The notes below the pieces were generated by a model that worked only from the letters and a program-made list of their open reading frames with translations, searched no databases and had not been told where the DNA came from. The translations under genes and the position numbers were made by a program. From a virus, in the IMG/VR virus record IMGVR_UViG_3300042555_000449, positions 1 through 62,956 of that record: a stretch of DNA of 62,956 bases. One strand, 5' to 3'. Positions 19,673 to 29,807 of the stretch are shown one piece after another. Position 1 is the first letter of the stretch, and each line of letters opens with the position of its first letter.

Positions 19673-22600
19673 TTAATCTACTTGATTTACTGTTAATATA
19701 GCTGATGCTGCACTTGGTGGTGGAGAACCTGCTGGATAGTATTCTATTGATACTCTTGTGTGGTCTGAAGTTGACCATACCAATTGATAAAAATCTCCTG
19801 GTGCTGCTTCTACAAAGTAATTCCAAGCTGCTATGATTGTACCTGGTGTACCTCCGTGAGAGTTAGGTACTGATACAAAACCAGCTGTTGCAGGAATGTC
19901 ATCAGAAGTAGTATTACCATTCTTTCTTAACCAAATTGTAACATCTTTTATTTGTCCGTCTGTATTTTGCAATTGTAAGCTGAATTGGATATTATAGAAA
20001 CCACCATTGCTCATTAAGATATAAGTACGGTCTCCAAATGGGTCAGCTACTACACTTATTCCGTGACCACTAATATCTGGTGTCGTAAACTTAACCCCAT
20101 AGCCTGTATTGCTAGAAGCAGCTGTTTGAGTTGTATCTTCTTGGAAAGCACCAAATGATTTAGTTGTAGGTGATGGTATTGCTTGGGTTGATAAAGTACC
20201 TGCGCTATCTGCTACCACCATTCTAGTTCCAGAACCAGCTAATGTATTAGCTTGAACATTACCTGAAGCATATACCTTTAATAGATTATCATTACCATAG
20301 AAACCTAAACCTAAATAATTGCTAGAACTAAAATCAGATGAATGATTGTATATAATTGTTGCACTATTGTTATTGGAATTAGCTTTTCCTAGTAAGTAAG
20401 CTAATGATGTACCAGAAGATAAATCGCTTTTTAATGCATTTATAGCCCAAGAATAATAGTCAAAAAATGCAACACTATTAGCACCACTTGTAAATCTAAC
20501 TGTTCCATTAACATCTAATTTGTACCCAGCGTCTGTTGATGTACCTATTAGTACATTACCAGTTCCTGCTATTCTAACTTTTTCTACATCATAAGGAGCA
20601 AAAGTAAATGCACTTCCTCTAAATTGAAATATTTTATAAGCACTTGTATCTCTATTAAATGCTAACTGATAAACATAATCTGCATCTGTATTTAATTCCC
20701 AAGAAGTAGATACTTCTTTAACTGTTAATCTACCTACAGCGCTTGCTGTTCCTATGCCTACATTGCCATTAGAGTTGATACGCATACGCTCAACTCCACC
20801 ACCTGCATTAAATGTTATTTTACCTCCCCCATAATTTTGTGTTATAGAAAGGATTTCATTACCAGCATCTTGTTGAATTGACGCTTGACCACCAATGCCT
20901 AAATTAGTTACATATGTAGAAGGATAACTTACAGAAAATCTTTGATAATTAGAGGTAAATACTTCTAATTGTCCATTAGGACTTGTTGTACCAATTCCTA
21001 CACCCCAAGATGAACCTTGAGTTATACTTAATTTATTAATACCATAATTAGAATCATAAATGTGATAATTATAACTACCACCAAGCATACCAGAATACCA
21101 ATATGTGTTAAAACCTTCTCTATAGTTAATAGCAGTCGCATAACCACTTCCCCCTCTTTCTATAGTGTATACCGCTTGACCTGCACTATATAATCTAGCA
21201 TCAGCACCATTAACATCTAATTTGTAACCAGCGTCTGTAGTGGTATTTATAAGTACATTTCCAGAATTTGCTACAGCAAATGGATACGTTCCTTGTGTTA
21301 TATTATTAATTTGTAAAGTACCACCAGCTGAACTATATATTGCATATTTGTTTCCTGTAGATGTAGAATTTAAATATATAGAAGCTATATTACTATTTGC
21401 AATACTCAAAGTAGTTTCTGTTCCTGATACTGCATTAAATCCGCCTGAAGCACCTATACCTACATTACCACTCGTAGTTATACGCATTCTTTCTGTAGGA
21501 ATAAAATTTGTATTTGGCGTTAAACCGCTGTCGGTATAAAATCTCATTACACCTCCATCTAAATTAATATTAGTAGCAGTAGTTTTATCACTATACCAAT
21601 ATCCAGAATTATTGTAATAAGATTCACCAGCAATATACTTAGAACCACCTGCTTGGATAGAACCTATATATATACCACTTCCATCTGCATAATCTTTAAA
21701 TTTAGCATTCCAAAAAGGAGAAGGAGTCATACCTATAGTTAAAGAACCACTAATTGTACCTTGACCATTTACTTGTAATTTTTCTCCAGAATCTGTAGTA
21801 GTACCTATAAGTATATTACCAGTAGGTGTTATACGCATTCTTTCAGATATTGAACCATATGACGTATAAAACTTAAGATTAGCTACATTTATTCCAATGC
21901 CTTGTCCGTCTGATTCTAAACCTGCCCAAGCATTAGCATATGCACCATCTGTAGTTCCAAATCTTAATGAACCCCAAGTTCCAGCATTTGTTGTGCTTCT
22001 TATAGAAATATCACCATCTGTTATTTGTAACTTTTCAAATGGATTTGAAGTTCCTATACCAACATTCCCTCCAGATGGATTTAATGAAAGAGGGAAAGCA
22101 GCATTATTATCATATTTTAAAGATTGCAACCAAGTTCCATAGGGACCTGATGCATATTGTCCTATAGCTAAACCTATATCAGAACCCCAAAAATAAGCAG
22201 CTGCATTAGCTCTAGTTATAGTATCTGATTGTAATCCTCTATATACATCTAATTTTGCTGTAGGGCTTGTTGTACCTATACCTACGTTTCCACCTGATGT
22301 AACTATAAAACGAGGAGTAAATGACGAATCAAATACTTTAAATCCACTATCGTCTGCACCAATATACATATAACCTGCACTTGTAGCAGTTCTTTCTAAT
22401 TTTAATTGAGCAGAACCACTTTGTACAGCTATTGTACTATAATCCAAACCTGTTGCTGAAATTTTTCCTGCAACATTTATAAGATTACTGCCTTCAGATA
22501 TAATACTACTACCGATAGTAGTAGAACCAGTAAACTTAGGGATATAATTAGTAGTACCACTACCTGTTATACCATATGAAGATATACTATTAGAAGTAAT

Positions 22601-25243
22601 AACTTGAGCTGCATATCTTTGTACTTGTACCGTATCAAAAGAGTTTACCAATGATACTTGCCAGCCAGTAGCAAAGTCTTTTGTGTAATTAAACCCAACT
22701 TGGATATCTGTAACTCCTATTTGAGGATAATACCAAGTATCAGTTGTTTCTCCAATCCATACACAATTAGACGAACCATCATTACCCCATCTTACTCTTA
22801 ATTGATTTCCTGCATCAGTAAGGTTAGTAGCAAATACATTGTACCAATCTCCTCCACTATAATTGTAACCACCTATCTGTAATTCATAAGATAACCCTGT
22901 ATAGTATTGATATATTTTAACTGTAAAATACATCATTGTAGAGCTATTATATGTAGCGACTGGAAGCTTAATTTTAATAGCACCAGTAGTATTACCGTAA
23001 CTTGTATATGCTCCACCTTCTGGGCTAGTGATTCTTGTATTGCTTGAATCTATATAGCTATTAGATTGAGTTAATCCATTAACATTTAATTTAGTTCCAT
23101 TATCTACTGTTGTATTAATTAATATGTTACCAGAACCTCCATTAATGGTCATAAAATTTAATGAACCATATCCTGTATTATTGAATATAAATCCATAAGC
23201 ATTGTAATATTGATAGCCACCATTTGCATATGTTCTTGTTTGCCAAGAACCAATAGTTGAAGTATTATGACCAAAATATAAATAGTTGCTATATGTAATA
23301 CCTGCACTTCCATTAATGTCTAACGAAGTAGTTGGATTGTTAGTTCCTATACCTACATTGCCAGCAGCGTCAATACGCATACGCTCAGTATTAGCAGTTC
23401 CTAACGCAATAGTATTATTAGTAGGTCTAAATATAAACGCATCAGCAGTAGGTGCAGATTGATTAGAACGGAATATGTGCAAATCTGAACGACTTGCTCC
23501 TGCTACATCAAGAAGATATGCAGGGCTTGACGTACCTATACCTACATTAGTTCCATTATCATATAACAAACTATTAGTCAAACTAGAACTACTTGACCAT
23601 TTAGATACATAGTTAGTAGTACCAGAACCTGTAACTGTACCAGTAGGTATAGATTGAGTAGATAATGTACCTGAACCATCTGCTACTACCATACGAGTAC
23701 CAGAACCAGATAAAGAATTTAATGTAGTTGTAGGTATAACATAATATGATGAGTCTGTTAAACGAGCATACTCATTACCTATAGTACCATTTGAGTCAGT
23801 TAAATAAAAACTTAATATACCTCTTGTAGATGAGTTTGCACCCCAAGCTCCTACCTGTGTAACGCTTGAACCTTGATATGCAAATTGACCACCTGTTTGA
23901 TTTGTAGTTACAGCACTTGTTGTAATTACTGCGCCATTAAATCTACCATTACCATTAACGTCTAGTTTAAAACCTGCATCTGTAGTAGTGCCAATTAGTA
24001 CATTACCATTCCCTCTAATAACCATATTAACAGGAGTGCCATACATACCAGTAAAATACAAATCTGTTGTTGAACCAGATGATAAAGCTTGTGCAGTTTG
24101 AAAATATGTAATACCTCCAAAAGGCAATAATCTTATTATAGATGAATTATCTCTAATAAATAATGAAGGATTAGAAGGCTGATATATATCTAAATTTCCT
24201 TGAGGATTTGTTGTGCCTATACCTACATTACCACCTAATGGATTTAATAATAAATTATAATAAGTTGTATTAGATATGTTTCTTGATTGGATATATCCTA
24301 AATATGTACTGTCTACACCTATATCAAGTATGCCATCACCACCTGATAAGTTAGAAAGAACAACAGCTCCTGATGGAGTAGTAGAACTATAACTTTGAGA
24401 TGATTTATCTACTTGTAATTTAGATACAGGATTTGTTGTTCCTATACCTATATTAGCAGCAGAAGTAATACGCATAGCTTCAGTTCCTGATGTCAATGTT
24501 TCATCAGATACATTAACTTTGAATACTAAAAACCCACCTGGAAATGTGTTACCTGCTAATATATAATTTATGTTATTATTACCAAATTGTAATATACCAT
24601 TAGCTGAAGCGTCAGACCTTAATGAAGTATAATACGAACCAGGATATGCACTACTTGCAACATACATACTATTAAAAACCCTACCGCTACCAATAACATC
24701 TAATTTATATCCAGCATCTGTAGAAGAACCAATAAGTAAATTACCAGCAGCTGAAAGTCTCATTCTTTCTAAGCTAAATGTAGTAAATACAGTACTTGAA
24801 GAATTAACATTGTTAATTAATAACTCATTTGATATATATCCAATATAACCCAATCTAGTTCCAGATTGTGTAAAGTCTATAATGTTAGTATTACTATCTG
24901 TTCTTTCTATTGTTAACCAAGCACTTGTTCCTGTTCCTGATATGTGTAATTTAGAAACTGGAATTGTTGTCCCTATACCTACATTGCCAGAGCTTGTAAG
25001 TCGCATTTTTTCAGCGCCACCTGCTTGGAAAAGCAAATCAGAGCCAGAACTAAACAGACCCATTGCATAACCACCATTACCATTAAAGAATATACCGTGG
25101 TTTTGTCCAACATACATATCTGTTGAAAAGTATGAAGTACCAATAACGTCTAATCTATTAGTAGGGGTAGTTGTTCCTACCCCTAAGTTACCAGTAAAGT
25201 TGGCATCAATGCCTAATATTGTACTTAAAAATTTATATGACAT
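19673..25243 (-). CDS. giant repeat-containing tail fibre (1856 aa)
   Basis: The protein opens MSYKFLSTILG, sharing MSYKFL with the upstream 403-aa protein. It then carries well over ten copies of units such as GNVGIGTT-P--KL-V and GTTTDAGYKLDVNG, with ERMRI-S-GNVGIG joins. This architecture is typical of long phage fibres built from beta-strand repeats. The last ~160 residues (from about 1700) look like a jelly-roll domain (GFYNIQFSLQLQN, DGQIKDVTIWLRKNG, GDFYQLVWSTSD), similar to C1q/TNF-like tips in phage proteins and likely to bind the receptor. Repeats are also close at DNA level, so unequal recombination could change fibre length. Confidence 0.7.
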   Translation of the reverse strand: MSYKFLSTILGIDANFTGNLGVGTTTPTNRLDVIGTSYFSTDMYVGQNHGIFFNGNGGYAMGLFSSGSDLLFQAGGAEKMRLTSSGNVGIGTTIPVSKLHISGTGTSAWLTIERTDSNTNIIDFTQSGTRLGYIGYISNELLINNVNSSSTVFTTFSLERMRLSAAGNLLIGSSTDAGYKLDVIGSGRVFNSMYVASSAYPGSYYTSLRSDASANGILQFGNNNINYILAGNTFPGGFLVFKVNVSDETLTSGTEAMRITSAANIGIGTTNPVSKLQVDKSSQSYSSTTPSGAVVLSNLSGGDGILDIGVDSTYLGYIQSRNISNTTYYNLLLNPLGGNVGIGTTNPQGNLDIYQPSNPSLFIRDNSSIIRLLPFGGITYFQTAQALSSGSTTDLYFTGMYGTPVNMVIRGNGNVLIGTTTDAGFKLDVNGNGRFNGAVITTSAVTTNQTGGQFAYQGSSVTQVGAWGANSSTRGILSFYLTDSNGTIGNEYARLTDSSYYVIPTTTLNSLSGSGTRMVVADGSGTLSTQSIPTGTVTGSGTTNYVSKWSSSSSLTNSLLYDNGTNVGIGTSSPAYLLDVAGASRSDLHIFRSNQSAPTADAFIFRPTNNTIALGTANTERMRIDAAGNVGIGTNNPTTSLDINGSAGITYSNYLYFGHNTSTIGSWQTRTYANGGYQYYNAYGFIFNNTGYGSLNFMTINGGSGNILINTTVDNGTKLNVNGLTQSNSYIDSSNTRITSPEGGAYTSYGNTTGAIKIKLPVATYNSSTMMYFTVKIYQYYTGLSYELQIGGYNYSGGDWYNVFATNLTDAGNQLRVRWGNDGSSNCVWIGETTDTWYYPQIGVTDIQVGFNYTKDFATGWQVSLVNSFDTVQVQRYAAQVITSNSISSYGITGSGTTNYIPKFTGSTTIGSSIISEGSNLINVAGKISATGLDYSTIAVQSGSAQLKLERTATSAGYMYIGADDSGFKVFDSSFTPRFIVTSGGNVGIGTTSPTAKLDVYRGLQSDTITRANAAAYFWGSDIGLAIGQYASGPYGTWLQSLKYDNNAAFPLSLNPSGGNVGIGTSNPFEKLQITDGDISIRSTTNAGTWGSLRFGTTDGAYANAWAGLESDGQGIGINVANLKFYTSYGSISERMRITPTGNILIGTTTDSGEKLQVNGQGTISGSLTIGMTPSPFWNAKFKDYADGSGIYIGSIQAGGSKYIAGESYYNNSGYWYSDKTTATNINLDGGVMRFYTDSGLTPNTNFIPTERMRITTSGNVGIGASGGFNAVSGTETTLSIANSNIASIYLNSTSTGNKYAIYSSAGGTLQINNITQGTYPFAVANSGNVLINTTTDAGYKLDVNGADARLYSAGQAVYTIERGGSGYATAINYREGFNTYWYSGMLGGSYNYHIYDSNYGINKLSITQGSSWGVGIGTTSPNGQLEVFTSNYQRFSVSYPSTYVTNLGIGGQASIQQDAGNEILSITQNYGGGKITFNAGGGVERMRINSNGNVGIGTASAVGRLTVKEVSTSWELNTDADYVYQLAFNRDTSAYKIFQFRGSAFTFAPYDVEKVRIAGTGNVLIGTSTDAGYKLDVNGTVRFTSGANSVAFFDYYSWAINALKSDLSSGTSLAYLLGKANSNNNSATIIYNHSSDFSSSNYLGLGFYGNDNLLKVYASGNVQANTLAGSGTRMVVADSAGTLSTQAIPSPTTKSFGAFQEDTTQTAASSNTGYGVKFTTPDISGHGISVVADPFGDRTYILMSNGGFYNIQFSLQLQNTDGQIKDVTIWLRKNGNTTSDDIPATAGFVSVPNSHGGTPGTIIAAWNYFVEAAPGDFYQLVWSTSDHTRVSIEYYPAGSPPPSAASAILTVNQVD

Positions 25244-25248
25244 TAAGT

Positions 25249-26460
25249 TTATTTTTGTATTACTACTAAATATTGATTAGTTGATGGAGCTACACTAAAG
25301 CTTACAGATATTTGATTTGCATTTACAATAGCTAAATCTGTCATAACCTGTGCGCCTGAAGCGTAATCATATAACTGAATCAATACTCGAGCTGAGTTTA
25401 AGTTGTGGGTAACGGTAAAAGTTGTATTTGTACCATCACCTACTAAAGCATAGAAAGCTCCAACTGTAGCAGCAACATAAGTAGCTAACTTTAAAGGAGT
25501 AACTATTCTTGTATCATCTAGCCCAGTATTAGTTTCTGCTTGGGTAGCAATTTCTGCAAGACCTTGACTTGTCTCTGTAGCAACTACAGAAGCTAAACCT
25601 TGAGGAGTTACAGCAGCAGTACTTAATGTTTGACCTTGAGTCTCAACACCAGTAGCATAACGAGTAATACCTACAATAGTAGTAGTAGCTTGTTGTTGGT
25701 TAGTTTCTAAGAATATCCATTCGCTAGAGTTAGTAGTAGATGCGTTATCTTGGTTTGCAATAATAACATCACCAACTGCTAACGTAACAGAAGGAGAAAC
25801 ACCACTTGGTGTACCAGCTACAGTTACATACCAATAGTCACCTTTCTTAGTACCACCAGCACCAACAGGTAAGGTAGCATTTGTTGCATCATATCCACCT
25901 TCTAAGTTACCTAAGCTACCTACAGTTGTATCAACATAGTTTTTAACTGCAAGAGTAGTAGGAATATTAGTATTTAAAGGATTGGTAAAGTCAGTAACTA
26001 CAGATACATTTGAAGGAGTACCAGTAGAACCAGATAAGTTACCAATTACCGTTAAAGTAGGAACATCTTGTATCTTAGCAAATGTAACATTCTTATCTAA
26101 GATTTTAATAGTAGTTACAGCATCTGTATTCAACTTAGCAGTAGTAACCCCTAAGTCTTTAATGCGTACGTTATTACTACCATCTACTTCAATAGTAGTA
26201 TTATCTGGGTTAAAGTTTAAAGTAACAGCACCAGATGTACCACCACCAGAAAGACCAGTACCAGCATTTACTGCGGTAATGTCGCCTGATGCGATATCAA
26301 TCCAAGTAGAACCGTTGTACATAAACAACAAGTTACTTGAAGTGTTATAATACAACTGGCCACTTACAGGGCTTAAAGGTGGCGTTGATTGTTTTTCAAT
26401 TACTACATTGAGTAATTGGTTCTGTGTCAAATCGACGTTGGTGAGAAATTTGTATGACAT
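25249..26460 (-). CDS. tail fibre protein (403 aa)
   Basis: Residues 1-60 (MSYKFLTNVDLTQNQLLN, then QLYYNTSSNLLFMYNGSTW) form an N-terminal module common in fibres of Bacteroidota phages. The middle is Thr/Val-rich beta sequence. The last ~60 residues (TFTVTHNLNSARVLIQLYD) match the C-terminus of the 251-aa neighbour, so a C-terminal module has been shared between adjacent genes. It lies 5 nt from both neighbours. Confidence 0.6.
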   Translation of the reverse strand: MSYKFLTNVDLTQNQLLNVVIEKQSTPPLSPVSGQLYYNTSSNLLFMYNGSTWIDIASGDITAVNAGTGLSGGGTSGAVTLNFNPDNTTIEVDGSNNVRIKDLGVTTAKLNTDAVTTIKILDKNVTFAKIQDVPTLTVIGNLSGSTGTPSNVSVVTDFTNPLNTNIPTTLAVKNYVDTTVGSLGNLEGGYDATNATLPVGAGGTKKGDYWYVTVAGTPSGVSPSVTLAVGDVIIANQDNASTTNSSEWIFLETNQQQATTTIVGITRYATGVETQGQTLSTAAVTPQGLASVVATETSQGLAEIATQAETNTGLDDTRIVTPLKLATYVAATVGAFYALVGDGTNTTFTVTHNLNSARVLIQLYDYASGAQVMTDLAIVNANQISVSFSVAPSTNQYLVVIQK

Positions 26461-26465
26461 AATTT

Positions 26466-27221
26466 TTAGTTTAAATATGCTTTGCCATCTACTGGCGCGC
26501 TAAAGTTTACAATTAATTGGTTTACGTTTGTATATGATAAATCTCCTACTATCTGTACGTTTGAAATATCAACTGTAGTAACAGAAGGAAAAGAGTTTAA
26601 GTTATGAGTTATAGTCCAAGTAGAACTAGGAGTTGTTTGAGTGTAAATGTAAGTTGGGTTATTAACTGGGTGGGATTGTACCCATTCCCTTGTAGCTAAT
26701 GTACCACTCTCATTTGGTATTCTTATGTTTCTACCAGATGTAGCTGTCTCAGCATACACATTAATAGAATAAGTACCAGTATCAAAAACAATAGAACCAG
26801 AGTTCTCAACAGTAAACAACTCAGACATTACCTCGTCGTTTGCTATTAGCTTTGCTGCTATAATATCATTTGTAGTACTATTACCATTATTGGTTACTTG
26901 TTGTAAGTTACCTACATTTGACATAGACTCCGATGTCCATACACCACCATCTGCCGCAGGAAATATAGTAGTTCCATTTGGTGTCCCAGTAGCGTTCCAT
27001 CTAAAAAACCCACCACCTATAACATAACATACAGGAGTATTGTTAAATGTTTGTGATTGTAATACTGTAGTATTAGGAACAGTAACAATCCCTCTCTCAC
27101 GAAGAGTAGAGATGATTGACTGTTGTAGCATTTTTAACCCATTTGCACCTATCCAACTGACAAGTCCTCTTGGGTTATTATCTGCTTGGTCAACTATAGC
27201 ATTTAATTGGTTTATATTCAT
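26466..27221 (-). CDS. tail fibre/adaptor protein with shared N- and C-terminal modules (251 aa)
   Basis: The N-terminal ~95 residues (NPRGLVSW, NGLKMLQQSIISTLRERGI, then GGGFFRWNATGTPNG) are paralogous to the 143-aa and 487-aa proteins. The C-terminal ~60 residues (TWTITHNLNSFPSV) are paralogous to the C-terminus of the 403-aa protein. It is therefore a chimera of two modules used in this cluster. It directly follows the connector genes, so it may join the fibres to the tail. Confidence 0.6.
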   Translation of the reverse strand: MNINQLNAIVDQADNNPRGLVSWIGANGLKMLQQSIISTLRERGIVTVPNTTVLQSQTFNNTPVCYVIGGGFFRWNATGTPNGTTIFPAADGGVWTSESMSNVGNLQQVTNNGNSTTNDIIAAKLIANDEVMSELFTVENSGSIVFDTGTYSINVYAETATSGRNIRIPNESGTLATREWVQSHPVNNPTYIYTQTTPSSTWTITHNLNSFPSVTTVDISNVQIVGDLSYTNVNQLIVNFSAPVDGKAYLN

Positions 27222-27223
27222 AT

Positions 27224-28150
27224 CTATTCTCTTGTTCTACCGAATGCTCTGTAAACTGCACGTGCAATATCAGTAGTAGTAAGTACGTCGTTTTTAGCTC
27301 TTAATAATCTTAATTCATTATCATATAATTGCTTGAATGCTCCACCTTCTCTAATACCATTACGTTTAGTAATAGCCATTTTGTAACTAATGTAAGCTTC
27401 AACAACTACTTGTGCTTTCTTAGGCAACATACTCATAGAGTCAACATTACCAATACCAACATAGCATAAATATAATTCTTTTCCAGGGAAATGCCAAGGG
27501 CAAGTAATGATACCTTTTTCTACGTTAATATTAATAGAATCAATTCTGTTTCCATCTCCAAACCCAAAAGCTCTACCTTTGTTTTGTCCCCACTCATTAT
27601 ATAAGTCAGAGAAGAAGAAAGGTATAAATCCTTGATAAGGCAAGTATTGATTATAAGTAGGAATGTTTGTTACATTGTTAGCTGGTAATTCTGGTGTAAC
27701 TCTTTCTTGTGTTGTAAAGTCATCAAGATAAAAATCAGTATTCCAAAAGTCAGCAGGGTCACACTCTGGGCCTAACCAATTAACCCATTCTCCAGATGTA
27801 TTCATTTCACCTGGGACTTCACTAAACTCACTTGGGTTATATTGAGCAATACCATCTGTATAAGGGAAAGGCATTAACCCAGTACGAACACCTACAGGTC
27901 TCCAAAATTGTCCAACTCTAATACCAGCACTTACATAATCAGAATAGTCACTAGGTAAATCCCACCAGTCCTGGCAATCTCTAATAAGTATTTTATGCTG
28001 TACTAAGTTCATAGATGTATATGACATTTCTCTTACAGCTTCTGCTGCAAATGCCAACACCTTTGCGTAGCTATGAACAGTCTTCCCGTTCTTGAATAGC
28101 CACGCATTTACAATTTCATCTATTGATACAAAAGCTCCGTTTGGTGTCAT
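27224..28150 (-). CDS. connector/tail stabilisation protein candidate (308 aa)
   Basis: A 308-residue protein rich in Trp, Tyr and Phe, with a helical N-terminal ~50 residues (SYAKVLAFAAEAVREMSYTS) and a helical C-terminus (AQVVVEAYISYKMAITKRN). This helix-beta-helix plan resembles ring/adaptor proteins stacked under the portal in short-tailed phages. It is the third of three adjacent genes of this style (324, 215 and 308 aa), just before the fibres. No enzymatic motif. Confidence 0.5.
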   Translation of the reverse strand: MTPNGAFVSIDEIVNAWLFKNGKTVHSYAKVLAFAAEAVREMSYTSMNLVQHKILIRDCQDWWDLPSDYSDYVSAGIRVGQFWRPVGVRTGLMPFPYTDGIAQYNPSEFSEVPGEMNTSGEWVNWLGPECDPADFWNTDFYLDDFTTQERVTPELPANNVTNIPTYNQYLPYQGFIPFFFSDLYNEWGQNKGRAFGFGDGNRIDSININVEKGIITCPWHFPGKELYLCYVGIGNVDSMSMLPKKAQVVVEAYISYKMAITKRNGIREGGAFKQLYDNELRLLRAKNDVLTTTDIARAVYRAFGRTRE

Positions 28151-28156
28151 TTGTTA

Positions 28157-28804
28157 TTATTTTATATAATTTTCTGGTGATGCTTCTAAAGACTCATCTC
28201 TTATTGTTCTAGGCTCAGCTAAGAAGATTTGTGCACACGCTTGAATAGCTTGTTCTTCTAACTCAGGAGAAAGAGGTAATGGGTCATTAGGTCCTAATGT
28301 AGATAAGTCAGCAACTGCTAACTTAACATCAATAGTATACAAACCATCTCCAATTAAATCTCTGTATATTGTTAATTTTCTTCCGTCCCATACATAAGGT
28401 ACTCTACCTAATAAAGAATTGATTTCTTTGATTTGTTGAAGTATATAGTATTGGCCAGAAGGAATAGGAATAAACTCTGCCTCTGGATAGTTACTTGGAT
28501 ACACACTAAATACTCCCATTTTCTCTGGAAGATACATAGGTGTTACAGGTAACAATGCAGAACAAGTATCATTTAACCCTTGTGTCAATTGAATGTTTTC
28601 GTATGTACCTAACATAACGCCATCAGGTATAGTCATACCATCTACGTTATAAGTCATATTAAACATCTCAACTTTTAATAATCTATTTATTGCTGACTCT
28701 AATTGCTTTTCAATCTCAGCATCTTTAACCCTATCACGATTGCTTGGGTAACCACCAGATAGTATTCTTCTTACTCTTTCTATTAATTGGCTTTTAGTTG
28801 TCAT
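28157..28804 (-). CDS. head-tail connector/ring protein candidate (215 aa)
   Basis: The N-terminus (QLIERVRRILSGGYPSNRDRVKDAEI) and C-terminus (LSPELEEQAIQACAQIFL) are helical and flank a beta core, a plan seen in gp4/gp6-like adaptor proteins that extend the portal channel. Its ATG overlaps the stop of the upstream 324-aa gene by one base, so the two are translationally coupled. Assigned by size, helical ends and position between portal/lysis genes and fibres. Confidence 0.5.
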   Translation of the reverse strand: MTTKSQLIERVRRILSGGYPSNRDRVKDAEIEKQLESAINRLLKVEMFNMTYNVDGMTIPDGVMLGTYENIQLTQGLNDTCSALLPVTPMYLPEKMGVFSVYPSNYPEAEFIPIPSGQYYILQQIKEINSLLGRVPYVWDGRKLTIYRDLIGDGLYTIDVKLAVADLSTLGPNDPLPLSPELEEQAIQACAQIFLAEPRTIRDESLEASPENYIK

Positions 28805-29778
28805 TATACAGATTGTAATTGTTGAACTGCCAATGCTTGTACTTCTTGAGCGGACAAGTTTACGCCTATATAAGGTAAAGAACGAGCAACTAATTCAACC
28901 CAATATACTTGGTCGAACTGAGGGTCTAAAGCTGGTATAGCTTGTAGCACAGCTGCATTAGTTGGTGTACCACCTGTTAATGTAATAGTTGGTGGATATT
29001 TATAACCATACCCAGGGTTAGTAATTGTTACTGATGTAATAACACCACCTGTAATAGCACAAGTAGCAGTTGCTGCAACACCGTTAGGAACTGCATTGCC
29101 ATCAGCATCAACTGGTGCAGATATTGCAATAGTTGGAGCTACTGTATAACCAGAACCACCATAGTTAATATTGATTTGTTTAATTTGACCTTGCGGTAAA
29201 ATAGTTAAGCTATTACCAGCGGTTGTGTACTTAAACGCAACATCTTGTGGCATAGCTATATATTGAACTTCTGCTTGATAAGGAGCAGGAAGTTGAGTTC
29301 TTGGATATAACTGCATTGTATCGCCTTCAAATACAAATACTTGATTAGCAGCATCTACAGGATAAAGGGTTGATTTTAATACATCTACAATCTCTGAATT
29401 AAGATATTGGTCGATATTGTATATATTGCCAGAAGCATCTACTTTCATCATTCCAATAAAGTGTCCTAAGTCTGTAATATTATAAGTAGGTTGACCAGTA
29501 TTATAAAGATATATAACCCCAGTTGGGCTAGTTGTTTTTAGTACTTTTCTTCTAAAGCTACTTAAGGCATCTAATGTTAATTGAGAAGAACCATAATCAG
29601 GATTAGGTGCACCATTCTTAATACCAGATGCAGTTTGAGGTAATCCCCAATAGTAATTCCATAAATCAACTTGCCCAGAAGAAAGCGCTTGAGCAACCTC
29701 ATCTGGAGATAAATAACCTCTACGGTTCTTATCGGCAATAAAGTTTATGAAATTGTATAAGTCTTGACCGTTTTGCAT
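28804..29778 (-). CDS. tail/ring structural protein candidate (324 aa)
   Basis: A 324-residue protein with a helical N-terminus (DLYNFINFIADKNRRGYLSP) and a central beta core. About residues 200-280 form a glycine-rich insertion with two similar units (NYGGSGYTVAPTIAISAP and NPGYGYKYPPTITLTGG). Such GGSGY--AP repeats are decoration-like modules seen in many phage structural proteins. A late promoter motif ends 15 nt upstream, so it heads the connector-fibre transcription unit. Confidence 0.5.
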   Translation of the reverse strand: MQNGQDLYNFINFIADKNRRGYLSPDEVAQALSSGQVDLWNYYWGLPQTASGIKNGAPNPDYGSSQLTLDALSSFRRKVLKTTSPTGVIYLYNTGQPTYNITDLGHFIGMMKVDASGNIYNIDQYLNSEIVDVLKSTLYPVDAANQVFVFEGDTMQLYPRTQLPAPYQAEVQYIAMPQDVAFKYTTAGNSLTILPQGQIKQININYGGSGYTVAPTIAISAPVDADGNAVPNGVAATATCAITGGVITSVTITNPGYGYKYPPTITLTGGTPTNAAVLQAIPALDPQFDQVYWVELVARSLPYIGVNLSAQEVQALAVQQLQSV

Positions 29779-29793
29779 TTAAACGTATTTATC

Positions 29794-29805
29794 ATATAAT
29801 ACGTT
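29794..29805 (-). promoter_or_regulatory. putative late promoter motif within an inverted repeat
   Basis: The complement of 29794-29805 reads AACGTATTATAT and ends 15 nt before the ATG of the 324-aa connector gene. The plus strand between 29781 and 29806 also has AAACGTATT and AATACGTTT as a 9-bp inverted repeat around the element. The repeat could be an operator or the transcript-end hairpin of the preceding spanin gene. Confidence 0.58.
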
Positions 29806-29807
29806 TT

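Noticed and set aside
19673-25243. Regularly repeated DNA units, at first sight like a repeat array or CRISPR
   Set aside because: The repeats are in frame in one long gene and code for fibre units; spacers are not unique and of variable length.
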